From Sphingomonas sp. 8AM (lineage in GTDB: Bacteria; Pseudomonadota; Alphaproteobacteria; Sphingomonadales; Sphingomonadaceae): a stretch of 64,000 bases of DNA. The number at the start of each line of letters is the position of its first letter. The first letter of the stretch is position 1. The position numbers were made by a program, and so were the translations under genes. The stretch lies in the NCBI RefSeq assembly GCF_902506455.1, contig NZ_LR733844.1, forward strand, positions 1,070,864 to 1,134,863, read 5' to 3'. Shown here piece by piece: positions 8,599 through 20,174 of this stretch. The notes below the pieces were generated by a model. It ran no database searches. It saw only the letters and a list, made by a program, of their open reading frames with translations, and had not been told where the DNA came from.

Positions 8599-10695
8599 AT
8601 GACCGAACGCACGCCCCCCGTCGCCGCCACCCGCCCGCACAGCTTCACGATGCATGGGATCACCATCGACGATCCCTGGGCGTGGCTGAAGGATCCGAAC
8701 TATCCCGACGTCACCGACAAGGACGTTCTCGCCTATCTCGAGGAAGAGAACGCGTATTTCGAGGCGCAGGTGGCGCCGCACCGTCCGTTGGTCGACCGCC
8801 TTTACGAAGAGATGAAGGCGCGCATCAAGGAGGACGAGAGTAGCGTCCCCCAGAAGGACGGCGATCATCTCTACTGGGCCGCGTTCGAGACCGGCGGGCA
8901 ATATCGCAAATGGTGGCGCAAGCCGGTTGCGGGCGGCCCCGACGAATTGCTGCTGGACGAACCCGCTCTGGCGGAGGGCAAGGAATATTTCCGGCTCGGC
9001 GCGCTGTCGATCAGCGAGGACGGGACGCTGCTTGCCTATTCGACCGACGAGGATGGGTCGGAACGCTACACGATCCGCTTCAAGAGCCTGAACGGCGCGG
9101 CCGACGCGCCCGAGGCGATCGAGTCCGCCGCCGGCAAATGGGGCGATACGTCGATCGAGGGCACGATCGGCAACATCGTCTTCACCAGCGACGGCAGCTG
9201 CATCCTCTACGGCCTCACCGACGATCAATGGCGGACGCGCACGATAAAATTCCATCGTCTCGGCACGTCCAGCGCCGACGACGTGACGCTCTACTATGAA
9301 GACGATCCGGTCTTCTCGGTCGGCGTCAGTCAGACGAGTGACCGCAAGTGGATCGCGCTCGTCGCCAGCAGCCACGATACCAGCGAAATCCGCCTCTACC
9401 CCGCCGACAACCCCTTCGCCGAACCGATCCTGATCGCGCCACGCCAGCCCGGGCGCGAGTATGACGTCGACACGCACGGCGACACGTTGTTCATCCACAC
9501 CAACGACACCGACCCGATGTGGCGACTGGTCACCGCGCCGATCACCGCTCCCGGCGAATGGACCGAGCGGATCGCGCCAAGCCCGCATTTCTACATGACC
9601 GGCGTCGAGTGTTTCCGCGATTTCTTCATCGTCGAGGGCCGCGAAGACGGGCTCGACCAGATCGAGATCCACGCCTACGATCTCGTCGGCGAGCCCCGCC
9701 GCATCGCCTTCCCGGAAGCGAGCTACGCGGCCGGGCTCGGCGACAATCCCGAGTATAATCAGACGGTTCTGAGGCTCGGGTACGAGTCGATGGTAACCCC
9801 GGGCACCGTTTACGATTACGACACCGCGACCGGCAAACTCACCACCCTGAAGGTGCAGGAAATCCCCAGCGGCTATGACGCGGCGAAGTACGACACGCAG
9901 CGGCTGAAGATCACCGCGCGCGACGGCACTGCCGTCCCGGTGTCGATTGTCTATCCGCGCGACTTCCCGCGTGATGGCTCGCGGCCGTTGTTCCTCTATG
10001 CCTATGGCGCCTACGGCCATGCGATCGCACCGGGTTTCTCGACCGGCATCCTCAGCCTGCTCGACCGTGGCTTTGCCTATGCCATCGCGCACATCCGCGG
10101 CGGCGACGACCTCGGCCAGCAATGGTATCACGACGGAAAGCTCGAGAAGCGCACCAACACCTTCAACGACTTCGTCGACGTCGCGAAGGGATTGGTCGAG
10201 GAAGCCTGGACCAGCGCCGGGCGGATTGCGATCGCCGGACGCTCGGCGGGCGGCGAGTTGATGGGTGCGGTCGTCAACTCCGATCCGCAACTGTGGGGTG
10301 CGGTGATCGCCGACGTCCCGTTCGTCGACGTGCTCAACACGATGCTCGACGAGACGTTGCCGCTCACGCCAGGCGAGTGGCCCGAATGGGGCAACCCGAT
10401 CGAGGACCGGGCAGCATTCGAATTGATCCGCAGCTACTCGCCCTACGACAATGTAAGGGCGCAGGATTATCCGCCACTGTTCATCTCGGGCGGTCTCAAC
10501 GATCCGCGCGTCACCTATTGGGAGCCCGCCAAATGGGCCGCCAAGCTGCGCGCGACCAAGACCGACACCAACATCCTGCTGCTCAAGACCAACATGGGTG
10601 CGGGCCACGGCGGCAAGTCCGGTCGCTTCGAGAGCCTGCGCGAAGCCGCCGAGGAACATGCCTTCGTGCTGTGGCAATTGGGCGTCGAGGCATGA
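8599..10695 (+). CDS. ptrB: Oligopeptidase B (prolyl oligopeptidase family, S9A)
   Basis: A 698-residue serine peptidase that cleaves short peptides after basic residues. The N-terminal part has the HGITIDDPWAWLKD opening and a seven-bladed propeller; the C-terminal alpha/beta hydrolase domain carries the nucleophile S549 in GRSAGGEL, the aspartate in SGGLNDPRV and the histidine in GAGHGGKSG. There is no signal peptide, so it is cytoplasmic. It is followed after 7 bases by the DedA gene, forming an operon of three genes. Length fits the family (about 690). Confidence 0.93.
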   Translation: MTERTPPVAATRPHSFTMHGITIDDPWAWLKDPNYPDVTDKDVLAYLEEENAYFEAQVAPHRPLVDRLYEEMKARIKEDESSVPQKDGDHLYWAAFETGGQYRKWWRKPVAGGPDELLLDEPALAEGKEYFRLGALSISEDGTLLAYSTDEDGSERYTIRFKSLNGAADAPEAIESAAGKWGDTSIEGTIGNIVFTSDGSCILYGLTDDQWRTRTIKFHRLGTSSADDVTLYYEDDPVFSVGVSQTSDRKWIALVASSHDTSEIRLYPADNPFAEPILIAPRQPGREYDVDTHGDTLFIHTNDTDPMWRLVTAPITAPGEWTERIAPSPHFYMTGVECFRDFFIVEGREDGLDQIEIHAYDLVGEPRRIAFPEASYAAGLGDNPEYNQTVLRLGYESMVTPGTVYDYDTATGKLTTLKVQEIPSGYDAAKYDTQRLKITARDGTAVPVSIVYPRDFPRDGSRPLFLYAYGAYGHAIAPGFSTGILSLLDRGFAYAIAHIRGGDDLGQQWYHDGKLEKRTNTFNDFVDVAKGLVEEAWTSAGRIAIAGRSAGGELMGAVVNSDPQLWGAVIADVPFVDVLNTMLDETLPLTPGEWPEWGNPIEDRAAFELIRSYSPYDNVRAQDYPPLFISGGLNDPRVTYWEPAKWAAKLRATKTDTNILLLKTNMGAGHGGKSGRFESLREAAEEHAFVLWQLGVEA

Positions 10696-10702
10696 CCGCC
10701 GC

Positions 10703-11266
10703 ATGACGATAGAGGCGATCGTCGCGCGCTATGGGCTCGCCGCGCTGTTCGCCGGCGCGGCGCTCGAGGGCGAGGCCGCGGTGGTGGCGGGCGGCATCCT
10801 CGCGCACAAGGGGCTGCTGTCGCTGCCCCTGGCGATGCTCGCCGCCGGGCTCGGTTCCTACACCGCCGATCAGGCGTGGTTCTACGCCGGCCGGCACTTC
10901 CGCGACCACAGATGGATCGCCGCCGCGCGCGCCAGGCCCGCCTTCGCGCGCGCGGTCGCCGTGTTCGAGCGCCATCCTACCGCGTTCATCTTCGCCTTCC
11001 GCTTCCTCTATGGTCTGCGCACCGTCAGCCCGATCGCGATCGGCTCGACCAACGTCTCGGCGCGGCGCTTCGCAATCGTCAACGGTGTGTCGGCGACCTG
11101 CTGGGCGATCCTGTTCACCGGGATCGGCTTCCTGTTCGGGCACGGTTTCGAGCGATTGCTCGGCCGGATCGCCGCCGACCGGCATCTCTGGTCGACGGTC
11201 GGCGCGCTGATCGCCCTAGGCATCGCGTTCGGCGGCTGGCGCTGGTACAAGGCACGACACGCATGA
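10703..11266 (+). CDS. DedA family membrane protein
   Basis: A 187-residue inner-membrane protein with the DedA (SNARE-associated/VTT) pattern: an N-terminal re-entrant segment with EGEAAVVAGG, the amphipathic GSYTADQAWFYAGRHF stretch, the FRFLYGLRTVSPIAIG signature and C-terminal helices. The family is linked to lipid scrambling, undecaprenyl-phosphate or membrane potential homeostasis; the exact role here is unknown. The ATG at 10703 lies 7 bases after the oligopeptidase stop. Its stop overlaps the thioesterase start as ATGA. Confidence 0.87.
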   Translation: MTIEAIVARYGLAALFAGAALEGEAAVVAGGILAHKGLLSLPLAMLAAGLGSYTADQAWFYAGRHFRDHRWIAAARARPAFARAVAVFERHPTAFIFAFRFLYGLRTVSPIAIGSTNVSARRFAIVNGVSATCWAILFTGIGFLFGHGFERLLGRIAADRHLWSTVGALIALGIAFGGWRWYKARHA

Positions 11267-11652
11267 CCTTTACCCGGACCTTCACCGCGCAACCCGCCGA
11301 CATCGACGAACTCGGCCATGTCAACAACGCCGTCTGGGTGCGCTGGATTCAGGAGCTGTCAGTCGCGCATTGGGCGGAGATCGCGCCGCCCGCGCATCAG
11401 GCCGCCTATGTCTGGATGATCACCCGCCACGTCATCGACTATCGCGGCAATGTCGTGGAAGGTGAGACAGTTACGGGCGAAACCTGGGTCCCGGACCCAC
11501 CGCGCGGCGCGCGCTTCGACCGCCATTTCCGCTTCCTCGGCACCGACGGCAAGCTACGCGTCGAGGGGGTGACGACCTGGGCGTTGCTCGACCGCGCGAG
11601 CGGGCGGCTGTTGCGGATCACGCCAGAGATCGCCGCTCCGTTTCAGGCGTAG
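11263..11652 (+). CDS. Acyl-CoA thioesterase, 4-hydroxybenzoyl-CoA type hot-dog fold
   Basis: A 129-residue hot-dog protein of the YbgC/FadM type. The catalytic signature is DIDELGHVNNAVWVRWIQE near residues 13-31, with the expected aspartate and HVNN. Such enzymes hydrolyse acyl-CoA or acyl-ACP thioesters in the cytoplasm. The ATG at 11263 overlaps the DedA stop by 4 bases, which fixes the start and shows translational coupling. Confidence 0.88.
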   Translation: MTFTRTFTAQPADIDELGHVNNAVWVRWIQELSVAHWAEIAPPAHQAAYVWMITRHVIDYRGNVVEGETVTGETWVPDPPRGARFDRHFRFLGTDGKLRVEGVTTWALLDRASGRLLRITPEIAAPFQA

Positions 11653-11682
11653 CGTCATTGCGAGCGTAGCGAAGCAATGACG
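11653..11682. repeat. Minimal family A palindrome
   Basis: CGTCATTGC and GCAATGACG flank GAGCGTAGCGAA, giving a 30-base hairpin right after the thioesterase stop. It looks like an internal-deletion derivative of the 76-base family A element and could act as a transcription or mRNA-stability hairpin between the convergent thioesterase and transaldolase genes. Confidence 0.75.
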
Positions 11683-11718
11683 AAGGCGGAGGCCGCTATG
11701 AACCCCCGCCCCCGAGCA

Positions 11719-12828
11719 TCACGCGTTCGCCGGCTGCTTCTCGCCGATCACCTTCATCAGATCGTCGAACGACTTGGAAAAGCTCGCCACGCCCTCCTCG
11801 ACCAGCGTCTTGGTCACGCCATCCAGATCGAGCCCAAGCCGCGCCTGTTCCTCGATCACGTGCCGCGCCTCGTCGACGCCCTCGGTCAGCGTCTGCGCCA
11901 CCGTGCCATGATCGCGAAACGCGTCCATCGTCTTCGGCGGCATCGTATTGACCGTGTCCGGCCCGATCAGCTGGTCGACATACAGCGTGTCGGGATAATC
12001 GGGGTTCTTGGTCCCCGTCGACGCCCACAGCAAGCGCTGCGGCTGCGCGCCCTTCGCCGCCAGCTTCTGCCAGCGATCCGACGCGATGAACTCCTGGTAC
12101 CAGGCATAGGCCAGCTTGGCGTTGGCGATCGCCACCTTGCCCTTCAGCGCCTTCGCCTCGTCGCCGCCCTTCCCGGCGTCGATCGCGTCGTCGATCTTGC
12201 TGTCGATCCGGCTGACGAAGAAGCTCGCCACGCTCGCGATCCGGTCGATCGGCATGTCCTTCGACACGCGCTCCTCCAGCCCCTCGACATAGGCGTAGGC
12301 GACCGCCTTGTACGCCTCGACCCCGAACAGCAGCGTGACGTTGACGTTGATCCCCTTGGCGATCGTGTCGCGGATCGCGCGCACGCCGTCGTCGGTGCCG
12401 GGGATCTTGATCATCAGGTTCGGGCGATCGACCGCCTGCCACAGCCGCTCGGCTTCCTCAGCGGTTTCCGGCCCCTTGAGCGCCAGATACGGCGACACTT
12501 CGAGGCTGACATAGCCGTCCTTCGAGTCCAGCCGGTCATAGACCGGGCGCAGCGTATCGCACGCCGCCTGGATGTCCTTGATCGCCTGCGATTCATAACG
12601 GTCCATCGGCTCGGCACCCGGACTGGCCTTGTCGAACTCGGCAAAGCCCGCATCATAGGCGTCGCCCGCACCCATCGCCTTCTCGAAGATCGTCGGGTTG
12701 GAGGTGACCCCGGTCAGCCCGTCCTCGTCGACCAGCTTCTTGAGACCGCCCTGTTCGAGGAACTTGCGATCGACGAAGTCCAGCCACACCGCGGTGCCGG
12801 CGTTGCTGAGGTCCTGTAGCTTGCTCAT
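11719..12828 (-). CDS. tal: Transaldolase
   Basis: A 369-residue transaldolase of the longer actinobacterial/alphaproteobacterial type, which moves a dihydroxyacetone unit between sugar phosphates in the non-oxidative pentose phosphate pathway. Seen: VTSNPTIFEKA near the N terminus, the Schiff-base lysine in LMIKIPGTDDG, and the STGTKNPDY and NTMPPKT segments. The frame is open upstream to 12870, but those 14 codons (MAPACAGAT...) are read-through of a family C repeat, so the ATG at 12828 is the start. It lies downstream of tkt. Confidence 0.94.
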   Translation of the reverse strand: MSKLQDLSNAGTAVWLDFVDRKFLEQGGLKKLVDEDGLTGVTSNPTIFEKAMGAGDAYDAGFAEFDKASPGAEPMDRYESQAIKDIQAACDTLRPVYDRLDSKDGYVSLEVSPYLALKGPETAEEAERLWQAVDRPNLMIKIPGTDDGVRAIRDTIAKGINVNVTLLFGVEAYKAVAYAYVEGLEERVSKDMPIDRIASVASFFVSRIDSKIDDAIDAGKGGDEAKALKGKVAIANAKLAYAWYQEFIASDRWQKLAAKGAQPQRLLWASTGTKNPDYPDTLYVDQLIGPDTVNTMPPKTMDAFRDHGTVAQTLTEGVDEARHVIEEQARLGLDLDGVTKTLVEEGVASFSKSFDDLMKVIGEKQPANA

Positions 12829-12843
12829 CCCGATCTCCAAACT

Positions 12844-12937
12844 CGTCGCCCCCGCGCAGGCGGGGGCCAATGTCTCTCACCACGAAGGGCAACGCTGATG
12901 GATATAGTGATGGGCCCCCGCCTTCGCAGGGGCGACG
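12844..12937. repeat. Intergenic inverted repeat, family C
   Basis: Arms CGTCGCCCCCGCGCAGGCGG and its near complement ending at 12937 lie between tkt and tal. Read in frame, it gives the false peptide PACAGAT before Tal. Confidence 0.85.
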
Positions 12938-12938
12938 T

Positions 12939-15008
12939 TTACGCCATCACTTCCTTCGCCACCTTCACGACATTATCGACCGTAAAGCCGTATTTGTCCG
13001 CCAGCTTGGCGAGCGGCGCCGACGCGCCGAAGGTCGACATCGTGACCTGCCGCCCCTCATAGCCGACATAGCGATCCCAGCCGAGCGACCCGGCCATTTC
13101 GATCGCAACGCGCGCCTTGACCGCCTTGGGCAGCACGCTCTCCTTATAGGCGGCGTCCTGCAGTTCGTAGCGATACCAGCTCGGCATCGACACGACCCGC
13201 GCCTTCACACCCTCGGCGACCAGCTTCTCATAGGCCTGCACCGCCAGCGACACTTCAGAGCCGGTCGCGATCAGGATCACGTCCGGCCTCTCGTCGCCAC
13301 CCGCCAGCACGTACGCGCCCTTCTCGACGCCATCAGCGCTCGCATACTTGCTGCGGTCAAGCGTCGGCAGCGCCTGCCGCGACAGGATCAGCGCCGCCGG
13401 GGTGCTCGCATCCTTCATCACCGCGCGCCAGGCCGCCGCGACCTCATTGGCATCGCCGGGACGGATCGTGTCGAGTCCCGGGATCGCGCGCAGCGTGGCG
13501 AGATGCTCGATCGGCTGGTGGGTCGGTCCGTCCTCGCCGACGCCGATCGAATCGTGCGTGAACACCCACACCGATCCGATCTCCATGATCGCCGACAGCC
13601 GCACCGGCGCACGCATATAATCGAGAAAGACAAGGAAGGTGGAGCCGTAGGCGCGCAGGTGCGACAGCGCCATGCCGTTCACCACCGCGCCCATGCCATG
13701 CTCGCGCACGCCGAAGTGCAGGTTCGTGCCGCCGTAATTGTCGGCCTCGAACGACGGCGCACCCTTGATGTCGGTCTTGGTCGACGGCGACAGATCGGCC
13801 GAGCCGCCGAGCAGCCACGGCACCTTCTTGACGATCGCGTTGAGCACCTTGCCGCCCGCGTCGCGGCTGGCGACGCCCTTTTCATCGGCGTCAAAGGTCG
13901 GGATCTCGCTGTCCCAGCCCTCGGGCAGCTCGTCCTTGAGCAGCAGGTCGAGTTCCGCCGCCAGCTCGGCATGTTCGCCGCGATACTTCTCATACAGCGC
14001 AACCCATTCGTCGCGCGCCTTGCCGCCGCGGTCCTTCACCGCCTTGCCGAATGCTTCCTTCACGCCCTCGGGCACGTAGAAGTCCTCGGCCGGCCAGCCA
14101 TACGCTTCCTTGGTCTTGGCGATGTTCTCGGCGCCCAGCGGCTCGCCATGCGCCTTCTCACTGCCGGCGCGAGGGGAACCCCAGCCGATCACCGATTTGA
14201 CGACGATCAGCGTCGGCGCCTCGGTTTCCTCACGGAACGCCTCAAGCGCCTCGGTCAGTGCCTTGATATCATTGGCATCATCGACATGAATGACGTTCCA
14301 GCCATAAGCGTGGAAGCGCGCGCCGACGTCCTCGTCGAACGCCAGATCGGTATCGCCCTCGATCGAGATCTGGTTGCTGTCGTAGATCCAGCACAGGTTG
14401 CTGAGCTTCAGATGCCCGGCCAGCGACGCCGCCTCGGCGGAGACGCCTTCCATCATGTCGCCATCGCCGCACACGACATAGACGTCATGGTCGAACAGCG
14501 CGAAGCCCGGACGATTGTAGCGCGCCGCCAGCCAGCGCTCGGCGATCGCCATGCCGACCGAATTGCCGCACCCGGCGCCCAGCGGCCCGGTCGTCGTCTC
14601 GACGCCGGTGGTGTGGCGATATTCCGGGTGGCCCGGCGTCTTGGACGAAAGCTGGCGGAACTGCTTGATATCGTCGAGCGACATCGCCGGCTTGCCGCTC
14701 TTCTGGCCGCTCGCGTCGATCTCCTCGACACCGGCGAGATACAGCAACGAATAGAGCAGCATCGAGGCATGGCCGACCGACAGCACGAAGCGGTCGCGGT
14801 TCGGCCAGTCGGCGTGCGCGGGATCGTAGCGGAGGAACTGCGTCCAGATCGTCCAGCCGACCGGCGCCAGCGCCATTGGCGTGCCGGGGTGGCCAGAATT
14901 GGCCTTCTGCACGGCGTCCATCGACAGCGTGCGGATCGTGTCGATCTGCAGCCGCTCCGGGCTGCCGTCCTCGTGGAAACCGGCGGGCGAGCTGGCGGTA
15001 TCGGTCAT
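12939..15008 (-). CDS. tkt: Transketolase
   Basis: A 689-residue thiamine-diphosphate enzyme that moves two-carbon units between sugar phosphates. Seen: the N-terminal DAVQKANSGHPGTPM, the TPP-binding stretch starting GDGDMMEGVS and ending DSNQIS, the GVREHGMG segment of the pyrimidine domain and the C-terminal swivel domain. Length fits (about 660-690). The ATG at 15008 follows GAGGA at 5 bases and is preferred over in-frame starts further up. It lies 70 bases after rpiA on the same strand and before tal, so the three probably form one pentose-phosphate operon. Confidence 0.95.
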   Translation of the reverse strand: MTDTASSPAGFHEDGSPERLQIDTIRTLSMDAVQKANSGHPGTPMALAPVGWTIWTQFLRYDPAHADWPNRDRFVLSVGHASMLLYSLLYLAGVEEIDASGQKSGKPAMSLDDIKQFRQLSSKTPGHPEYRHTTGVETTTGPLGAGCGNSVGMAIAERWLAARYNRPGFALFDHDVYVVCGDGDMMEGVSAEAASLAGHLKLSNLCWIYDSNQISIEGDTDLAFDEDVGARFHAYGWNVIHVDDANDIKALTEALEAFREETEAPTLIVVKSVIGWGSPRAGSEKAHGEPLGAENIAKTKEAYGWPAEDFYVPEGVKEAFGKAVKDRGGKARDEWVALYEKYRGEHAELAAELDLLLKDELPEGWDSEIPTFDADEKGVASRDAGGKVLNAIVKKVPWLLGGSADLSPSTKTDIKGAPSFEADNYGGTNLHFGVREHGMGAVVNGMALSHLRAYGSTFLVFLDYMRAPVRLSAIMEIGSVWVFTHDSIGVGEDGPTHQPIEHLATLRAIPGLDTIRPGDANEVAAAWRAVMKDASTPAALILSRQALPTLDRSKYASADGVEKGAYVLAGGDERPDVILIATGSEVSLAVQAYEKLVAEGVKARVVSMPSWYRYELQDAAYKESVLPKAVKARVAIEMAGSLGWDRYVGYEGRQVTMSTFGASAPLAKLADKYGFTVDNVVKVAKEVMA

Positions 15009-15078
15009 GCAATCCTCATGTCGGGAGTCACGGGGTCGAACGCACCGGCGCGACGCCGGTTGCCGAGTCCCGTTTCCC

Positions 15079-15759
15079 TTAACCGTTGAGGTCCACGCGT
15101 TCCAGTCGCGTAACGACGCCGCGATCCGCGACATAGGTCGCATCCACCTCGTCGAGGAACAGCCCGTGCCCCAGCACGCCGGGCGTGGCGTCCAGCGCCT
15201 CCGCCAGCCACCGCGCGTCGGGAAAGGCGGCGAAACGTGCGTCGAGCACAATATTGCCATTGTCGGTTACGCCATTGCGCACCGTCACCGTCGCGTCGAC
15301 CATCGCCAGCCGATCCACGGCATAGGCGCGCGCAAACGGCAGCACCTCGATCGGCAGCCTGGCCGCACCGATCGCCGCGACGCGCTTCGAGGCGTCGGCG
15401 ATCACCACCATCCGCGTCGAGGCCGCCGCGACGATCTTCTCGCGGAGCATCGCCCCGCCCGCGCCCTTGATCGCCCACAGCCGATCGTCGATCTCGTCCG
15501 CGCCGTCGATCGTCAGATCGACGCGCGCGACCTCGGCGAAGTCGCGGACGACGATGCCGAGCGCCGCCGCCCGCTCGGCGCTGTCGATACTGGTCGCCAC
15601 CGCGGTGACGCGAAGCCCATCGGCGACGCGCCGCCCCAGCGCCTCGATCGCAAAGCGCACCGTCGATCCGCTGCCCAGCCCGACCAGCATGTCGCGCTGC
15701 ACCTCGCCCACCGCCGCGTCGGCCGCGGCCCGCTTGTCGTCGTCCTGGGTCATCATCAC
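15079..15759 (-). CDS. rpiA: Ribose-5-phosphate isomerase A
   Basis: A 226-residue enzyme interconverting ribose 5-phosphate and ribulose 5-phosphate. The family motifs GLGSGSTV (about residue 28), DGADEID (about 80) and KGAGGAMLREKIV (about 93) are intact. It is the first gene of the apparent rpiA-tkt-tal operon. The start is MMMTQ with three successive ATGs; which is used cannot be decided. Confidence 0.93.
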   Translation of the reverse strand: MMMTQDDDKRAAADAAVGEVQRDMLVGLGSGSTVRFAIEALGRRVADGLRVTAVATSIDSAERAAALGIVVRDFAEVARVDLTIDGADEIDDRLWAIKGAGGAMLREKIVAAASTRMVVIADASKRVAAIGAARLPIEVLPFARAYAVDRLAMVDATVTVRNGVTDNGNIVLDARFAAFPDARWLAEALDATPGVLGHGLFLDEVDATYVADRGVVTRLERVDLNG

Positions 15760-15802
15760 CTTAGCGCATCAACCCCGCCCCGGTTGCACCAATCGCTCCT
15801 TT

Positions 15803-15890
15803 CGTCATCCCGGACTTGATCCGGGATCCCGCTTGTTCTTGCACGCTCGCGACGAAGAAGCGGGGCCCCGGACCAAGTCCGGGGCGACGA
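15803..15890. repeat. Intergenic inverted repeat, family B
   Basis: Left arm CGTCATCCCGGACTTGATCC and right arm with AAGTCCGGGGCGACGA enclose a CCGCTTGTT centre. Related copies at 36298, 41200 and 47412; half copies at 38451, 44294 and 55712. Confidence 0.85.
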
Positions 15891-15939
15891 AGGTGGGTAA
15901 GCTGTCGATCCAGAAGTTAGGCCGATCCCGCCGAGCCCC

Positions 15940-16242
15940 TCAAGAACGCGGGGCGAAGATCTTGCCGACCAGCAGCTCGGCTGCGCGCGCGAACGCTTCG
16001 CCGGGTTCGGTGCGCGCCGCCTCCGGCTTCGCCCCGTTAGCCTTCTCGCCCCGCTCCGCCGCCTTCGCGGCCTCGCGCGTCAACGCCGCGGTCGCCACCG
16101 CGCCGACCACTGCCGCCAGCGCCTGCTTGCCCGCCGGCCCCTGCACCTGCTCGATCAGCTTCTCGCCGGCCTTGCGCAGCTCCTTGGGCACCTTCACCCC
16201 CAGCACTTCCTTGGGCAGCTTGCCCTTCTTCTTCTTCGCCAT
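15940..16242 (-). CDS. Conserved hypothetical protein, lysine-rich N terminus
   Basis: A 100-residue protein beginning [19 protein letters not shown], followed by an alanine-rich helical middle with a glycine-rich [16 protein letters not shown] stretch (residues 38-53) that could lie on or in a membrane, and ends with LLVGKIF. No known domain was recognised. The frame is open far upstream as the antisense of uvrA, but codons before 16242 are a shadow of that gene. Divergent from uvrA with 159 bases between. Confidence 0.65.
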   Translation of the reverse strand: MAKKKKGKLPKEVLGVKVPKELRKAGEKLIEQVQGPAGKQALAAVVGAVATAALTREAAKAAERGEKANGAKPEAARTEPGEAFARAAELLVGKIFAPRS

Positions 16243-16376
16243 CGCGTCGCGCCTCCAGACTGTAACATTCATATAAGACACCACCGCCGCCCCGCAACCG
16301 TCGTGCGTGTCGTGCGTCTTGCCGCAGTGCGGCGCCCGCCCCACATCGCGCGCTCGCCGCCGGGCTGGACGCGGCC

Positions 16377-16391
16377 GAACAGATATGGAAC
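16377..16391 (+). promoter_or_regulatory. Probable LexA (SOS) box of uvrA
   Basis: GAACAGATATGGAAC is an exact GAAC-N7-GAAC, the LexA operator form established for alphaproteobacteria (the complement is GTTC-N7-GTTC). It ends 10 bases before the uvrA start codon, so LexA bound there would block transcription or early elongation. This predicts DNA-damage induction of uvrA. Confidence 0.8.
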
Positions 16392-16401
16392 AAACTCCCT
16401 T

Positions 16402-19311
<2,910 letters not shown>

Positions 19312-19331
19312 TCTGGCCCTGGGAGGGGCCG

Positions 19332-20174
19332 ATGTTCTACATCCATATACTTCGTGTGAAATGTGAAGGCATGCCGCAAGGCGACTTTCTTCGTGAGGCA
19401 AGCGACCCTGTGTCTGTCATTGTACGATCGTTAGAGTCGAAGCCGACTGCGGATGTTGGGAGAGGATCAGAGTGGCACATCGGAAACGTAGAAAAAATTG
19501 ACAAAAGCGGTGTCGGGTTTGCCATGGGTCGAACGCAAGCTGTCACAACACCACAGTTTGATTTGAGTACGCACAACTTCGTTGAAGAGGAGGCAATGCG
19601 AGCTCCGTTCACGCTCGGCGTGTTTGATAAAGAAACTCAGTCCTGCGGGATCATTCGCAAAGGTGGCGTTTCACAAAGCTCGAGTGAAATTGCCGGAAAA
19701 CTGGCCAAGTTACTAAATTCCGCGCCCTATGCCAGAGAGTCAAACTACGAGATTGTAGTCGAACCAATTCCGGATCCCATCGACTTCATCTCTTCCGTCC
19801 GGGAAGCAAAAGCGGTCATTCGTTTTAGTTTCACGGTCACTTGGCCGAATCCACATGATGTTGACAGATTGATTCAGGGACCTGCGAAGGAGTTTACCAA
19901 AGAGGCTGGAGGCGAAAAAACACGCGTTGAGGTTGAAGGAGAAAGTCTCGATAAGGGCTTGATTGAGGACGTGGCCAAAGCTGTCGCAGCGGATGGGGAG
20001 CAGGCGTCCGCCAGCGTACGGACGGGAGAGGGTGGCCCGCCCAAGCGCGTACATCTGTCAGGGAATCCGGTGGTAGAGCGCGTTGAACCGTCACCTCACG
20101 AGTCGGTATTTTCGTCAATACTCGATGCTACGAAGCGAGCTTACCATAGGGTTCGAGGCCCAGTGGATTTGTAA
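19332..20174 (+). CDS. Unknown protein, possibly DUF4747-like; first gene of a low-GC two-gene cassette
   Basis: A 280-residue soluble protein with no signal peptide or membrane segment. Visible landmarks: an N-terminal YIHILRVKC strand, GSEWHIGNVEK (about 45), VGFAMGRTQ (about 60), RAPFTLGVFD, a CGIIRK strand, a central VTWPNPHDVDRLIQ segment and a late HLSGNPV. The overall pattern and length recall the DUF4747 family, from memory only. Its stop and the next ATG overlap as TAATG, so the two genes are coupled. Codon use is plainly poorer in G and C than in uvrA, pointing to acquisition by transfer. Downstream lie a membrane protein and a toxin-antitoxin module, so a defence role is possible but is inference. 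Confidence 0.6.
   Translation: MFYIHILRVKCEGMPQGDFLREASDPVSVIVRSLESKPTADVGRGSEWHIGNVEKIDKSGVGFAMGRTQAVTTPQFDLSTHNFVEEEAMRAPFTLGVFDKETQSCGIIRKGGVSQSSSEIAGKLAKLLNSAPYARESNYEIVVEPIPDPIDFISSVREAKAVIRFSFTVTWPNPHDVDRLIQGPAKEFTKEAGGEKTRVEVEGESLDKGLIEDVAKAVAADGEQASASVRTGEGGPPKRVHLSGNPVVERVEPSPHESVFSSILDATKRAYHRVRGPVDL

Noticed and set aside
8440..10704. Long minus-strand frame opposite oligopeptidase B (754 codons)
   Set aside because: Antisense shadow; the plus strand has all catalytic motifs of oligopeptidase B.
12829..12870. N-terminal extension of Tal (MAPACAGAT...)
   Set aside because: It is translation of a family C repeat; the family N terminus begins at the ATG of 12828.
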